Assembly (NCBI GenBank): GCA_019247515.1
Contig: JAFAOS010000182.1
Location: 1 to 56,594, forward strand
Direction: 5' to 3'
Source: Chloroflexota bacterium
GTDB taxonomy: Bacteria > Chloroflexota > UBA6077 > CF-72
Length of the DNA: 56,594 bases
Position 1 is the first letter of the stretch, and every line of letters starts with the position of its first letter. The notes under the pieces were generated by a model. That model did not search any database and was not told the origin of the DNA. It worked only from the letters and a program-made list of their open reading frames with translations. The position numbers and the translations under genes were made by a program. This document shows, in pieces, positions 25,706 through 33,960 of this stretch.

Positions 25706-26377
25706 ATGCTGACCCGTCCCACACGTCTGGTCGTTGGCGTCGCTGGCGCCAGCGGCAGCATCTACGCGGTACGACTCCTGGAGGCACTCCGGCCAGTGGC
25801 CGGCGTCGAGACGCACCTGGTCGTCTCGGGCGCCGGCAAGCGGACCCTCGCGTTGGAGACCAATCTATCGCTGGCCAACCTGCAGGCGCTGGCTGACCAC
25901 TGCTACCAGCAGTCGGATATTGGCGCCGCCATCGCCTCCGGCTCCTTCAGGGCCGATGGCATGGTGGTCATCCCCTGCTCTATGAAGACGGTCTCGGGCA
26001 TCGCCAGCTCGTACTCCGACAACCTGCTGCTGAGGGCCGCGGACGTGACCCTCAAGGAGCGGCGACGGCTGGTGCTGGTGGTGCGCGAGACGCCCCTGCA
26101 TCTGGGTCACCTGCGCCTGCTGACACAGGTGACCGAAATGGGGGCGGTGGTCCAACCGCCGGTGCCGGCGTTCTACACGCGGCCAACCTCGATCGACGAC
26201 ATCGTGGACCACACCGTCGCGCGGGTGCTGGACCTGCTGAGCATCGAGCTGGAGGAGGACCTGGCTCCGCGCTGGGAACCCGCGCCGATCGGCGCACGCA
26301 CCGCGCCCGACTCCGACGCGAAGCGATACGCCGTCGACGGCGCCGCGGTCGCCTCGCTCGTCGCCGCATCGCGGTAG
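25706..26377 (+). CDS. ubiX: UbiX flavin prenyltransferase
   Basis: A 223-residue flavoprotein from ATG 25706, with CGGAGG seven bases upstream. It has the FMN-binding start LVVGVAGASGSIYAVRLLEA, HLVVSGAG, the SFRADGMVVIPCSMKTVSGI and ASSYSDNLLLRAADV block, and RRRLVLVVRETPLHLGHLRL, all typical of UbiX. It transfers dimethylallyl phosphate to FMN to build prFMN for UbiD. It lies 13 bases after ubiD, in one operon with it. About 30 residues after the core (WEPAPIGARTAPDSDAKRYA onward) form an extra tail not usual for the family. Its stop codon coincides with the point where the converging hydratase gene loses homology. Confidence 0.9.
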   Translation: MLTRPTRLVVGVAGASGSIYAVRLLEALRPVAGVETHLVVSGAGKRTLALETNLSLANLQALADHCYQQSDIGAAIASGSFRADGMVVIPCSMKTVSGIASSYSDNLLLRAADVTLKERRRLVLVVRETPLHLGHLRLLTQVTEMGAVVQPPVPAFYTRPTSIDDIVDHTVARVLDLLSIELEEDLAPRWEPAPIGARTAPDSDAKRYAVDGAAVASLVAASR

Positions 26378-27145
26378 ACCGCCAATCTTGGTTGTCCACT
26401 TCTCGCCCGGGGCCAGCGGATGCGCGTCGGTGATCACTCCCGTGGTCACAACCTCTCCGACGCGCAGAGCTGCCCAGGGCTGATTGACCAGGATCTCCAC
26501 CAGGTGTCCCAGCGCCAGCAGCGGACTGCCGAGCACGTTTGCCCCGGTACCGCGGTCTACGTCCCGGTCGCCTGCACGTAAGACGACCTCCACATCCCGC
26601 AAGCGGTCCACCAGGTCCGGGATCTCTGCTACCTGATGGCGCTTGCCAACCACCAGGCGGCCGTGCAGCCCATTGACAGCCGTGCAGTCCGCCAGTCGGA
26701 ACTTCCAGTCCGGAAAGTACGACTGGACAACCTCCACTGAGTGCGCCACCCAGTCGATGCTAGTAAGGAGTTGTTCGGGGTCGTGAGCCGCTGAGGCAGG
26801 AATCTGCCGCTTCAGGCCGAAGCAGACCTCGGGCTCGATGCGTGGATTGATCAAGCCGGCCAGAGGCACGCAGGCATAGTCGCCGTCCCTGGCCTCGATC
26901 AGCGTGTGGTCGTAAACCCAGCCCCAGATTGGCTCATACACTCCGTAACGCGGCCATATGGTGCGATTGGTGAAGCCGATCTTTCGCCCGACCGGGTGCC
27001 AACCAGCGTCAACGCGATATTGGTGCAGCAGTCGAGCGGCGGCGTAGCCGTCCTCGGGCGTGAGGTCCGGACGGTGGACGGTAAACGGTGGGATCTCACG
27101 GGGAGCCCGGTGGAGGGAGACCAGCTCGTCCGGCAGAGCACGCAT
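25865..27145 (-). CDS. FAH-superfamily hydratase/decarboxylase, 3' end altered
   Basis: The first 260 or so residues are a 2-keto-4-pentenoate hydratase / 4-oxalocrotonate decarboxylase-like enzyme: PVGRKIGFTNRTIWPRYGVY, PLAGLINPRIEPEVCFGL, ADCTAVNGLHGRLVVGKRHQ, NVLGSPLLALGHLVEIL and GEVVTTGVITDAHPLAPGEK. These enzymes act in meta-cleavage pathways of aromatics. Family members end about ten residues after the TTKI segment. Here the frame instead runs on for some 170 codons antisense to ubiX down to 25865. The homology stops at about 26375, exactly at the ubiX stop. So the natural end was probably lost at a junction. ATG 27145 is the chosen start; TTG 27154 overlaps the upstream fragment's stop. 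Confidence 0.68.
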   Translation of the reverse strand: MRALPDELVSLHRAPREIPPFTVHRPDLTPEDGYAAARLLHQYRVDAGWHPVGRKIGFTNRTIWPRYGVYEPIWGWVYDHTLIEARDGDYACVPLAGLINPRIEPEVCFGLKRQIPASAAHDPEQLLTSIDWVAHSVEVVQSYFPDWKFRLADCTAVNGLHGRLVVGKRHQVAEIPDLVDRLRDVEVVLRAGDRDVDRGTGANVLGSPLLALGHLVEILVNQPWAALRVGEVVTTGVITDAHPLAPGEKWTTKIGGLPRCGDERGDRGAVDGVSLRVGVGRGACADRRGFPARSQVLLQLDAQQVQHPRDGVVHDVVDRGWPRVERRHRRLDHRPHFGHLCQQAQVTQMQGRLAHHQHQPSPLLEGHVRGPQQQVVGVRAGDARDRLHRAGDDHHAIGPEGAGGDGGANIRLLVAVVSQRLQVGQR

Positions 27146-27150
27146 GTGCG

Positions 27151-27543
27151 TCAATGCGCTCGCTCAGGGACTCCGTGTATCAGCTGCGCGTCTCGCCTCA
27201 CTGAGCGTGACCCGGTCGCCTCGGCCTGAACGCGATGCGTCGGCCCGAGGTACGGGAACTCGGTCAAGAGGTCACTGTGGCGGCCCACACCGTCGGAGAT
27301 GCGCCATTGCGTGTAGACGCTCAGGGCAATATCGAACACGTCGTCGCTGAGCGCTCGGCCGCTCTCCGGATACGCCGCGGGTCGCGCGTAGTCGTACGGC
27401 AGCATGTCCGGAAGCAGTGTTTCCGCGATTGCACCCGCTCGCGCCGGGGAGTACTGGCCCATGTGCTCCAGCGCGTGCGCGAATTTGCCGACAAACGTGA
27501 AGTCCGGACCCGAGAAGTGGTTCGACCGCAGAAGTAGCTCCAC
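27151..27543 (-). pseudogene. DUF4331-like C-terminal fragment
   Basis: The frame reads FTFVGKFAHALEHMGQYSPA, AIAETLLPDMLPYDYARPAA, YPESGRALSDDVFDIALSVY and LTEFPYLGPTH. The GR-LSDDVFDIAL and FPYLGPTH blocks recall the C-terminal end of DUF4331-type secreted proteins. The large N-terminal portion is missing: nothing homologous is visible upstream in any frame, and there is no signal peptide. It ends with a TGA overlapping the TTG of the hydratase frame. I take it as a 5'-truncated relic; the family call is tentative. Confidence 0.45.
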
Positions 27544-27872
27544 TGTGAGTGGCTCTCGCCATCAATACGCAGACAGGGACACCGTGGATCAATACTGCGA
27601 CGGCCCACGGGCGCTGTCGACGGCGTTTTGACCAGCGTTTCAGGCAACGGGGACCTTGACAATCGCGCCCAGACGCGGACACTGGTGCGGTTGCAGAAGC
27701 TCAGCGTGCCGCACGATGCCGAGCGTCAGCGACGGCTGGCCTGGCCGAGCTTCGGCGGAAGACTGCCGCCGCCAGGGAGCGGCTCACGTCAGCAGGCAAG
27801 CCAACTCGATGCCGGGCTTGCTCGCTCGCGTCCTGCTTCTGAGTCCCCAGGCGGGCCAGTTGGAGCTCCGAC
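27544..27872. other. intergenic stretch, no gene seen
   Basis: About 330 bases between the DUF4331-like relic and the membrane-protein gene. Frames here have shadow-like composition and no recognisable domain. The GGAG at 27862-27865 belongs to the next gene. The promoter of the P450 operon should lie here, but I cannot point to convincing hexamers. Confidence 0.4.
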
Positions 27873-28376
27873 GTGAAGATCGCCGATCTCTCGAACCCGC
27901 TCATCGACATCGCTGGCCTGATGCTGATCGGCATCTTGCTCCTCGGGCAGGTCCGCGCACGACGCGTGAATGTTCGACGCCTGTGGCTCGTCCCACTCCT
28001 CATCATCATCCTGACCGGGCTCGTCATCGCCGAGAACCCGCCCAGGGACCTGTCCGGCTGGGGTTGGCTCGCGCTCGCGCTGGTCATCGGGCTCATAGTC
28101 GGCGCAGTACGCGTCGCCTTCACTGACGTACGACGTGTCGATCCAAAGACACGCGTCCTGCTCGTGCAAAGCACGTTCATCGGGCTCTTGCTCTGGCTCG
28201 TCATCTGGGCAGCGCGCATCATCATTCGCCAGGTCGTCGGACACACCGAGCCGGATGCCTCGACAGCCGCCTTGCTGACGGCGATCCTGCTGATGTTCGC
28301 CGCTGGCAACATCGTCGCTACTGCGTTTTCCACCTATCGCGCATATCTCAGCACCACGAGGAGTGTCGCATGGTAG
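27873..28376 (+). CDS. CcdC-like integral membrane protein
   Basis: A 167-residue protein from GTG 27873, GGAG seven bases upstream. About five hydrophobic helices are visible: IDIAGLMLIGILLLGQV, LWLVPLLIIILTGLVIA, GWLALALVIGLIVGAVRVAF, STFIGLLLWLVIWAARIII and ALLTAILLMFAAGNIVA. The layout and the basic loop RVRARRVNVRR are like CcdC/DUF1453 proteins. Its last codons overlap the start of the first P450 gene by seven bases (ATG at 28370, stop TAG 28374-28376), so translation is probably coupled. It may anchor or supply something to the P450 pair, but that is inference. Confidence 0.68.
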   Translation: MKIADLSNPLIDIAGLMLIGILLLGQVRARRVNVRRLWLVPLLIIILTGLVIAENPPRDLSGWGWLALALVIGLIVGAVRVAFTDVRRVDPKTRVLLVQSTFIGLLLWLVIWAARIIIRQVVGHTEPDASTAALLTAILLMFAAGNIVATAFSTYRAYLSTTRSVAW

Positions 28377-29815
28377 AGCACGAGACCTCGGCAGAGCTCG
28401 AGCCGATCCCTCAGCCACCCACGAAGCCCATCGTTGGCAACTTGTTCGACGTCGATCGGGGGGCACCTCTCGAAGACATCGTGCGTTTGGCCAACGAGTA
28501 TCGACCCATCTTCAGGCTCTCTCTCGGCAGTCGTGAGGCAGTCTTTGTCTCGGGCTTCGAGCTGGTCGATGAGCTGTGCGACATGCGGCGCTTCGACAAG
28601 CTCGTCGGCAGGGGACTCACGGAGGTGCGCGCGTTCGCCGGTGACGGCCTGTTCACCAGTCACACGGAAGAGCCCAACTGGCAAAAGGCGCACCGCATCC
28701 TGCTGCCCGCCTTCAGCCAGGACGCGATGCGCCAGTACTTCCCGATGATGCTCGACATCGCCATGCAGCTTGTCAAAAAGTGGGAGCGCTTGAACCGCGG
28801 CGAGGCGACCGACGTGACGCCCGATATGACCCGCCTGACCCTGGACACGATCGGACTGTGCGGCTTCAACTACCGCTTCAACTCGTTCTACCGCGAACGA
28901 CCCCACCCGTTCGTCGAGGCAATGACACGCTGCTTGAGCGAATCGATGCAACGCGCTGGCCGGCTGCGCATCCAGGAGCGGGCCGCCGTGCGCGAGGCCC
29001 GCCAGTTCGACGCGGACGTCGCGTCGATGAACGAGCTGGTCGATCGCATTGTCAAGGAGCGACGCGCCGAGATGGAGCGCACTGGCTCGGACCCCAGGCC
29101 CGATCTGCTTGGTCGCATGCTGACCGGCGTCGACCCGCAAAGCGGCGAGAGGCTGGACGACGTCAACATCCGTTATCAGATCATCACGTTTCTGATCGCT
29201 GGACACGAAACGACGAGCGGTCTGCTTTCTTTCTCACTGTACCTGTTGCTTCACCATCCGGAGGTCCTGAGCCGCGCATACGCGGAAGTTGATAGCGTGC
29301 TTGGGACAGAATCGGATGTGACGCCCACGTATGGGCAGGTTCACCAGCTGCGCTACGTGTCCCAGATCCTGCACGAAACACTGCGCCTGTATCCGACCGC
29401 CCCGGCCTTCAGCGTTCACCCGCTGGAGGCTACGGCGGTGATCGGTGGCCGGTACCGGCTGACGCGTGAGCGCGGCGCAACTATCGTGACTGCTGCGCTG
29501 CATCGCGATCCGAGCGTGTGGGGCAGCGATGCCGGCGAGTTCAACCCCGACCACTTCAGCCCTGAGGCCGCTCAGCAACGGCCCGCGAATGCGTACAAGC
29601 CCTTCGGCAACGGCCAGCGGGCATGCATTGGTCGCCAGTTTGCGTTGCTGGAGGCGTCGCTGGTGCTGGGCCTGATCCTCCAGCGCTTGGAACTGGTCGA
29701 CCACGATCACTACGAGCTCCGGATCAAGGAAACCCTCACGATTAAACCCGACGACTTCCGCATCCAGGTGAAGAAGCGCGCGCACCTGCGAGCACTCCAG
29801 GGAGCCACGGCGTGA
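28370..29815 (+). CDS. stand-alone CYP102-like cytochrome P450 heme domain
   Basis: A 481-residue P450 closely resembling the heme half of CYP102A1 (P450 BM3). It has the I-helix AGHETTSGLLSF, the K-helix EIxR-type HETLRLYPTAPAF, and the heme loop FGNGQRACIGRQFA with Cys419 as thiolate ligand. It also has BM3-like blocks DMTRLTLDTIGLCGFNYRFN and ITFLIAGHETTSG. BM3 Phe87 and the Arg47 equivalent appear kept (GLFTSHTEEPNW; GSREAVF), while the Tyr51 position looks like Phe. No linker or reductase follows, so it needs electrons from elsewhere. The next gene, overlapping by four bases (GTGA), is a complete P450-reductase fusion that could serve as the donor. Likely fatty-acid hydroxylase-type chemistry. 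Confidence 0.9.
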   Translation: MVEHETSAELEPIPQPPTKPIVGNLFDVDRGAPLEDIVRLANEYRPIFRLSLGSREAVFVSGFELVDELCDMRRFDKLVGRGLTEVRAFAGDGLFTSHTEEPNWQKAHRILLPAFSQDAMRQYFPMMLDIAMQLVKKWERLNRGEATDVTPDMTRLTLDTIGLCGFNYRFNSFYRERPHPFVEAMTRCLSESMQRAGRLRIQERAAVREARQFDADVASMNELVDRIVKERRAEMERTGSDPRPDLLGRMLTGVDPQSGERLDDVNIRYQIITFLIAGHETTSGLLSFSLYLLLHHPEVLSRAYAEVDSVLGTESDVTPTYGQVHQLRYVSQILHETLRLYPTAPAFSVHPLEATAVIGGRYRLTRERGATIVTAALHRDPSVWGSDAGEFNPDHFSPEAAQQRPANAYKPFGNGQRACIGRQFALLEASLVLGLILQRLELVDHDHYELRIKETLTIKPDDFRIQVKKRAHLRALQGATA

Positions 29816-32800
29816 CTCTCGAAGCCATTCCGCAACCCTCCGGTCGACCGGTCCTCGGCAACCTGCTCGATCTGTTGGGCGACACGCCCGTCCAGGCGAT
29901 GATGCAGCTAGCACGCGACCAGCACGACCTTTTTCAGCTCAGGATGCCGGGCAGGACAATCGTCGTTGCCTTCGGTCCGGCGGTTGTCGACGAGATCTGT
30001 GACGACACCCGCTTCGACAAGCTCGTCCAACTTCGCCGCGGTGGGCGCACGTCGATAGCCGGCGACGGGCTGTTCACGGCCTGGACGTATGAGCCCAACT
30101 GGCAAAAGGCCCACAACATCCTGCTGCCCAACTTCAGCCAGTCGGCGATGAAGGGCTACATGCCGTTAATGGTCGACCTGGCCAGTCAGCTCATGGACAA
30201 GTGGCAGCGCCAGAACCCTGGCGAGGCGGTCAACGTGCCGGACGACATGACGCGACTCACCCTCGACACGATCGGCCTGTGCGGCTTCGGCTATCGCTTC
30301 AACTCCTTCTATCGCGAGGATCAACATCCATTTGTTCAGGCGATGGCGCGAAGCCTGGAGGAGCAGCGCGAAAGCCAGACCCGCTTGCCAGGACAGACTG
30401 CGCTGATGGTCCGGCGGCGACGCCAGTTCCACGAAGACACGAGCACCATGTATAGCCTGGTGGACGAGTTGATTCGCGAGCGCAAAGCAGACACCGCCTC
30501 GGCGGAAGTCAACGACCTGCTTGGCCACATGCTGAGCGGCGTGGACCGGCAAACGGGCGAGAAGCTGGACGACGTCAACATCCGCTACCAGATCATCACT
30601 TTCCTGGTTGCGGGCCACGAGACCACCAGCGGCCTGCTGTCGTTCGCCGTTTACTACTTGCTGCGCAACCCGATTGTCCTGGCGCGCGCCTGCGACGAAG
30701 TCGACCGTGTCCTGGGCAGCGACCTGTCAGTCATGCCAACCTACGAGCAGATTCGCAAGCTGGACTACGTCGCCCAGGTGCTCAAGGAAACCTTGCGCCT
30801 GTGGCCAACGGCGCCGGGCTTTTCACGCTATCCGCTCGAGACTACCGTCGTCAGGGGCAAGTACCAGCTCGACAAGGGACAGGAAATTCTGGTCCTGACG
30901 CCAATGCTCCATCGTGACCTCGAGACCTGGGGTCCGAGCCCGGAGGCTTTCGACCCGGACCGGTTCACGCGCGAGGCCGAGCACAACCGCCCGGCCAATG
31001 TCTACAAGCCGTTCGGCGATGGCCAACGTGCTTGCATCGGGCGCCAGTTCGCGATGCAGGAAGCCACGCTAGTCCTGGGCATGCTCCTGCAGCGATTCGA
31101 GCTCATCGATTTCAATGGCTATCAGCTCAAGATCAAGGAGACGCTGACCGTCAAACCGGACGACTTTTTCATCCAGGTCCGCCCGCGCACCAGCCGCACC
31201 GAGACGGTGGTGGCGGACTCGCCGCCGATCGTAATCCCCGAGGTCGACGCTGAACCGGAGCCGTCCCCCGTCAGGGTCCAACACAGCACGCCACTCCTCG
31301 TCCTGTTCGGGTCCAACCTCGGCTCGACCGAAGACCTGGCTCGCCAGGTAGCCGCCGATGGTTCCGCGCGCGGCTTCGATGCCACTGTTGCGCCGCTGAA
31401 TGACTACGTCGAGCGGCTCCCGACGAACGGGGCAGTGGTCATTGCCACCGCTTCGTACAATGGCAACCCGCCCGACAACGCCGCGCGTTTCCTGGACTGG
31501 GCGACTGGCTCATCATTGGCGGCCGATGCTTTGAAGGGTGTGAAATACACCGTCTTCGGGTGCGGCAGTCGCGAGTGGGCCTCCACCTATCAAAAAGTGC
31601 CGACCATCATCGACGAGGAGCTCACGGCGCACGGGGCCGAGCGGGTCTACGCCCGCGGTGAGGGCGACACCAGCGACGACTTCGACGGCCAGTTCCGGAC
31701 CTGGTATGCGCCGCTCTGGCAAGCGCTGGCTAGCGCTGTTGGCGCTCCAGTCGACGGAACGGAAGCCACGGCCGGTCACCGCTACGAGGTCGTCGTGGCA
31801 GCGCCTCAGGAGGCCTCCGTCAGCAGCCCGTTCGGGGCCGAGTACGGTGCACGCGCCTTCAAGGTCCGCGTCAACCGCGAGCTGCACCGCAAGTCGGGGA
31901 GCAATCCGTCGCCGCGCTCCACCCGTCACATCGAAGTGGTACTGACAGACGGGGTCCAGTACCAACCAGGTGACTACCTGGGGGTGCTGCCTCGCAACGG
32001 CGACGAGCAGATCCGCCGCGTTGCGTCGCACTTCAAGCTCGATCCGAGCACTCGACTGAGGATTGTCAACAATAGCACCAGCAAGACTTTTCTGCCGGTG
32101 GACCAACCGGTCGACGTGGCAACGCTGCTCGGCAGCTACGTCGATGTGCAGGAAGTGGCCAGCCGGTCCCAGATCCAGGTGCTTGCCGAATACGCCGAGT
32201 GCCCGCCGGAGCAAACACGGCTGCTGACACTGGCTGGCGACGATCCCGAGAGTACGGCGCGGTATCGGACAGAGGTCCTGGATCGGCACATCTCGGTCAT
32301 CGATTTGCTCGAGGAGTTCCAGTCCTGCGCCCTGCCATTCAACATTTACCTGGAGTTCCTGCCGCCCCTGAAACCGCGCTACTACTCGATTTCGTCGTCG
32401 CCGATGGTCGATCCGCAAATCTGCAGCGTGACGGTTGGCGTGCTCGACACTCCGGCACGCTCCGGCCACGGCCAGTATCGTGGTGTGTGCTCCTGGTACC
32501 TGGCGCACCAGGACGCTGGAGCCGAAATCGATGCCTTCACCCGGAATCCGAGCACCCAATTCCGGCTGCCGGCTGATCCGGCCGCGCCGATCATCATGGT
32601 CGGCACCGGCACTGGCCTGGCGCCCTATCGCGGCTTCTTGCAGGAGCGCGCGGCGCTGCAGGCAAATGGGCAGTCGCTTGGTCCGGCCCTGCTGTTTTTT
32701 GGCTGCCGAAATCCCGAACAGGATTATTTGTATGAAGACGAGCTGCGCGGCTTCGAGCAGTCCGGCGTTGGGCAGGTGGTCTGCGCGTTCTCCCGCCTCG

Positions 32801-33048
32801 AGGGGCGGCCACGGACGTACGTCCAGGACGCTATCCAGTCCCGCGCCGACGATGTCTGGGCGCTGCTCGAACAGGGGGCAACGATCTACGTCTGCGGTGA
32901 CGCCAGCCGCATGGCGCCGGACGTTCGCGGAGCGTTCGCGGGGCTTTATCGACAGAAGTTGGGCCTCGAGGCGGCGACCGCCGACGCCCGACTGGCCGAG
33001 CTGGACGCCCAGCACCGCTACGTCGCCGATGTCTGGCCGTCTACCTGA
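29812..33048 (+). CDS. CYP102-type bifunctional P450/NADPH-P450 reductase
   Basis: A 1078-residue self-sufficient monooxygenase of the P450 BM3 type. Heme domain (1 to about 460): AGHETTSGLLSFAVY, FGDGQRACIGRQFA with Cys408 as iron ligand. FMN domain (about 495-645): LLVLFGSNLGSTEDLARQVA, IATASYNGNPPDNA, YTVFGCGSREWASTYQKVP. FAD/NADPH domains: KPRYYSISSSPMVDP, IIMVGTGTGLAPYRGFLQER, LLFFGCRNPEQDYLYEDEL and the C-terminal VADVWPST with the aromatic residue that stacks on FAD. Such enzymes hydroxylate medium- and long-chain fatty acids using NADPH and oxygen. GTG 29812 overlaps the stop of the preceding P450. The heme domains are clearly paralogous, so a duplication made this operon. Confidence 0.95.
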   Translation: MTLEAIPQPSGRPVLGNLLDLLGDTPVQAMMQLARDQHDLFQLRMPGRTIVVAFGPAVVDEICDDTRFDKLVQLRRGGRTSIAGDGLFTAWTYEPNWQKAHNILLPNFSQSAMKGYMPLMVDLASQLMDKWQRQNPGEAVNVPDDMTRLTLDTIGLCGFGYRFNSFYREDQHPFVQAMARSLEEQRESQTRLPGQTALMVRRRRQFHEDTSTMYSLVDELIRERKADTASAEVNDLLGHMLSGVDRQTGEKLDDVNIRYQIITFLVAGHETTSGLLSFAVYYLLRNPIVLARACDEVDRVLGSDLSVMPTYEQIRKLDYVAQVLKETLRLWPTAPGFSRYPLETTVVRGKYQLDKGQEILVLTPMLHRDLETWGPSPEAFDPDRFTREAEHNRPANVYKPFGDGQRACIGRQFAMQEATLVLGMLLQRFELIDFNGYQLKIKETLTVKPDDFFIQVRPRTSRTETVVADSPPIVIPEVDAEPEPSPVRVQHSTPLLVLFGSNLGSTEDLARQVAADGSARGFDATVAPLNDYVERLPTNGAVVIATASYNGNPPDNAARFLDWATGSSLAADALKGVKYTVFGCGSREWASTYQKVPTIIDEELTAHGAERVYARGEGDTSDDFDGQFRTWYAPLWQALASAVGAPVDGTEATAGHRYEVVVAAPQEASVSSPFGAEYGARAFKVRVNRELHRKSGSNPSPRSTRHIEVVLTDGVQYQPGDYLGVLPRNGDEQIRRVASHFKLDPSTRLRIVNNSTSKTFLPVDQPVDVATLLGSYVDVQEVASRSQIQVLAEYAECPPEQTRLLTLAGDDPESTARYRTEVLDRHISVIDLLEEFQSCALPFNIYLEFLPPLKPRYYSISSSPMVDPQICSVTVGVLDTPARSGHGQYRGVCSWYLAHQDAGAEIDAFTRNPSTQFRLPADPAAPIIMVGTGTGLAPYRGFLQERAALQANGQSLGPALLFFGCRNPEQDYLYEDELRGFEQSGVGQVVCAFSRLEGRPRTYVQDAIQSRADDVWALLEQGATIYVCGDASRMAPDVRGAFAGLYRQKLGLEAATADARLAELDAQHRYVADVWPST

Positions 33049-33104
33049 CGAGATATGCATCAATCAGGGTCGCGCTCTTCCCGCGAGCCTTTACACTAGG
33101 CCGC

Positions 33105-33857
33105 GTGGACGTCGCGGAGCTGATCGCTGGCGTGCGGCGCGAGGGCGACCGCCTGTTGCGGGTGGCCGCCACCGGCGACCTGAACGCGCCCGTGCCAACT
33201 TGCCCGGGTTGGGAGCTGCGCGACCTGGTGCGGCACATCGGCGGCATCCATCGCTGGGCGCGGCAGGTCATCGCCACTCCTTTCACTCGCCCACTGGTGG
33301 GCGACCTCGAAGTTATTGCTGGCGGCTGGCCAGCCGACACGGACCTCGTCAGCTGGGCGAAAGCCGGCCACGATCGGCTCATGGAAACGCTCGAGCAGGC
33401 ATCGCCCGATCTTGCCGTGTGGAGCTTCTTGCCGGCGCCCTCGCCACTGGCGTTCTGGGCGCGCCGCCAGGCCCACGAAACGGCAATGCACCGCGCCGAC
33501 GCTGAGGCCACCGTCATCGGGCATATCGACCCCTACCCGGTCGACTTCGCGCTCGACGGACTCGACGAGATCTTGTACGGCTTTGCCAGTCGACCACGGA
33601 GCCAGCTGCGCTCAGATCCGCAAAAGACGTTCCACCTGCACGCCACCGACGGCGCGGGCGAATGGGTTGCCACGATCGGACCCGAGGGTACCCAGGTTGC
33701 GAACGGTCACGCCAAAGCTGACTGCGCAGTGTCGGGACCGGCGTCGGATCTGTTCCTGCTGGTGTGGAACCGGCGCGACACGACCGGTCTGCAAGTATTC
33801 GGCGACACCAGCGTGCTCGACCTGTGGCGCGCGCGAATGCAGGTGCGCTGGGAATAA
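33105..33857 (+). CDS. MDMPI/DinB-like maleylpyruvate isomerase family protein
   Basis: A 250-residue protein from GTG 33105. The N-terminal four-helix DinB-like domain has VPTCPGWELRDLVRHIGGIH, RWARQVI and FWARRQAHETAMHRADAEA, whose His residues form the metal site of mycothiol-dependent maleylpyruvate isomerases. The C-terminal part (FHLHATDGAGEWVATI, CAVSGPASDLFLLVWNRR) is the MDMPI_C domain. These are typical of Actinobacteria and also occur in Chloroflexota. Most are of unknown function, and thiol cofactor use is unproved here. It starts 56 bases after the P450 fusion on the same strand and might be cotranscribed. Confidence 0.75.
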   Translation: MDVAELIAGVRREGDRLLRVAATGDLNAPVPTCPGWELRDLVRHIGGIHRWARQVIATPFTRPLVGDLEVIAGGWPADTDLVSWAKAGHDRLMETLEQASPDLAVWSFLPAPSPLAFWARRQAHETAMHRADAEATVIGHIDPYPVDFALDGLDEILYGFASRPRSQLRSDPQKTFHLHATDGAGEWVATIGPEGTQVANGHAKADCAVSGPASDLFLLVWNRRDTTGLQVFGDTSVLDLWRARMQVRWE

Positions 33858-33918
33858 CACGTCGCCCGGACGACAACCCCGCGCCCGTGTGCGGATTTCT
33901 CCTCGGAAAAATCATCTG

Positions 33919-33951
33919 TTGACATTGCAAGCGTGCGGGTGTGTGTACCCT
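33919..33951 (+). promoter_or_regulatory. possible promoter of the SDR gene
   Basis: A perfect TTGACA lies at 33919-33924. A TACCCT (33946-33951) that could act as -10 is 21 bases further, longer than ideal; TGTGTA at 33942 gives a 17-base spacer but a poor match. With TACCCT, transcription would begin at or next to ATG 33961, and no Shine-Dalgarno is visible there, so a leaderless message is possible. Confidence 0.35.
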
Positions 33952-33960
33952 GCTCACTCT

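Noticed and set aside
23620..25761. A 713-codon reverse-strand frame opposite ubiD and ubiX
   Set aside because: It is the antisense shadow of a very GC-rich gene: Val/Asp/His/Gly-heavy composition, no recognisable domain, while the + strand carries complete UbiD.
29190..29225. A third ACGAAACGA match to the 31-bp element
   Set aside because: It lies in the codons of the P450 AGHETTSG motif and lacks the GAGGGG-ATTGTC half, so it is coincidence.
31513..33063. A 516-codon reverse-strand frame under the P450-reductase fusion
   Set aside because: Every base is explained by the FMN/FAD domains on the + strand; the reverse product is Arg/Gln/Val-rich with no motif.
33316..33960. Long upstream extension of the SDR at 33961
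   Set aside because: The extra 215 codons overlap the MDMPI-like gene in another frame and have shadow composition; ATG 33961 begins directly before the cofactor motif.
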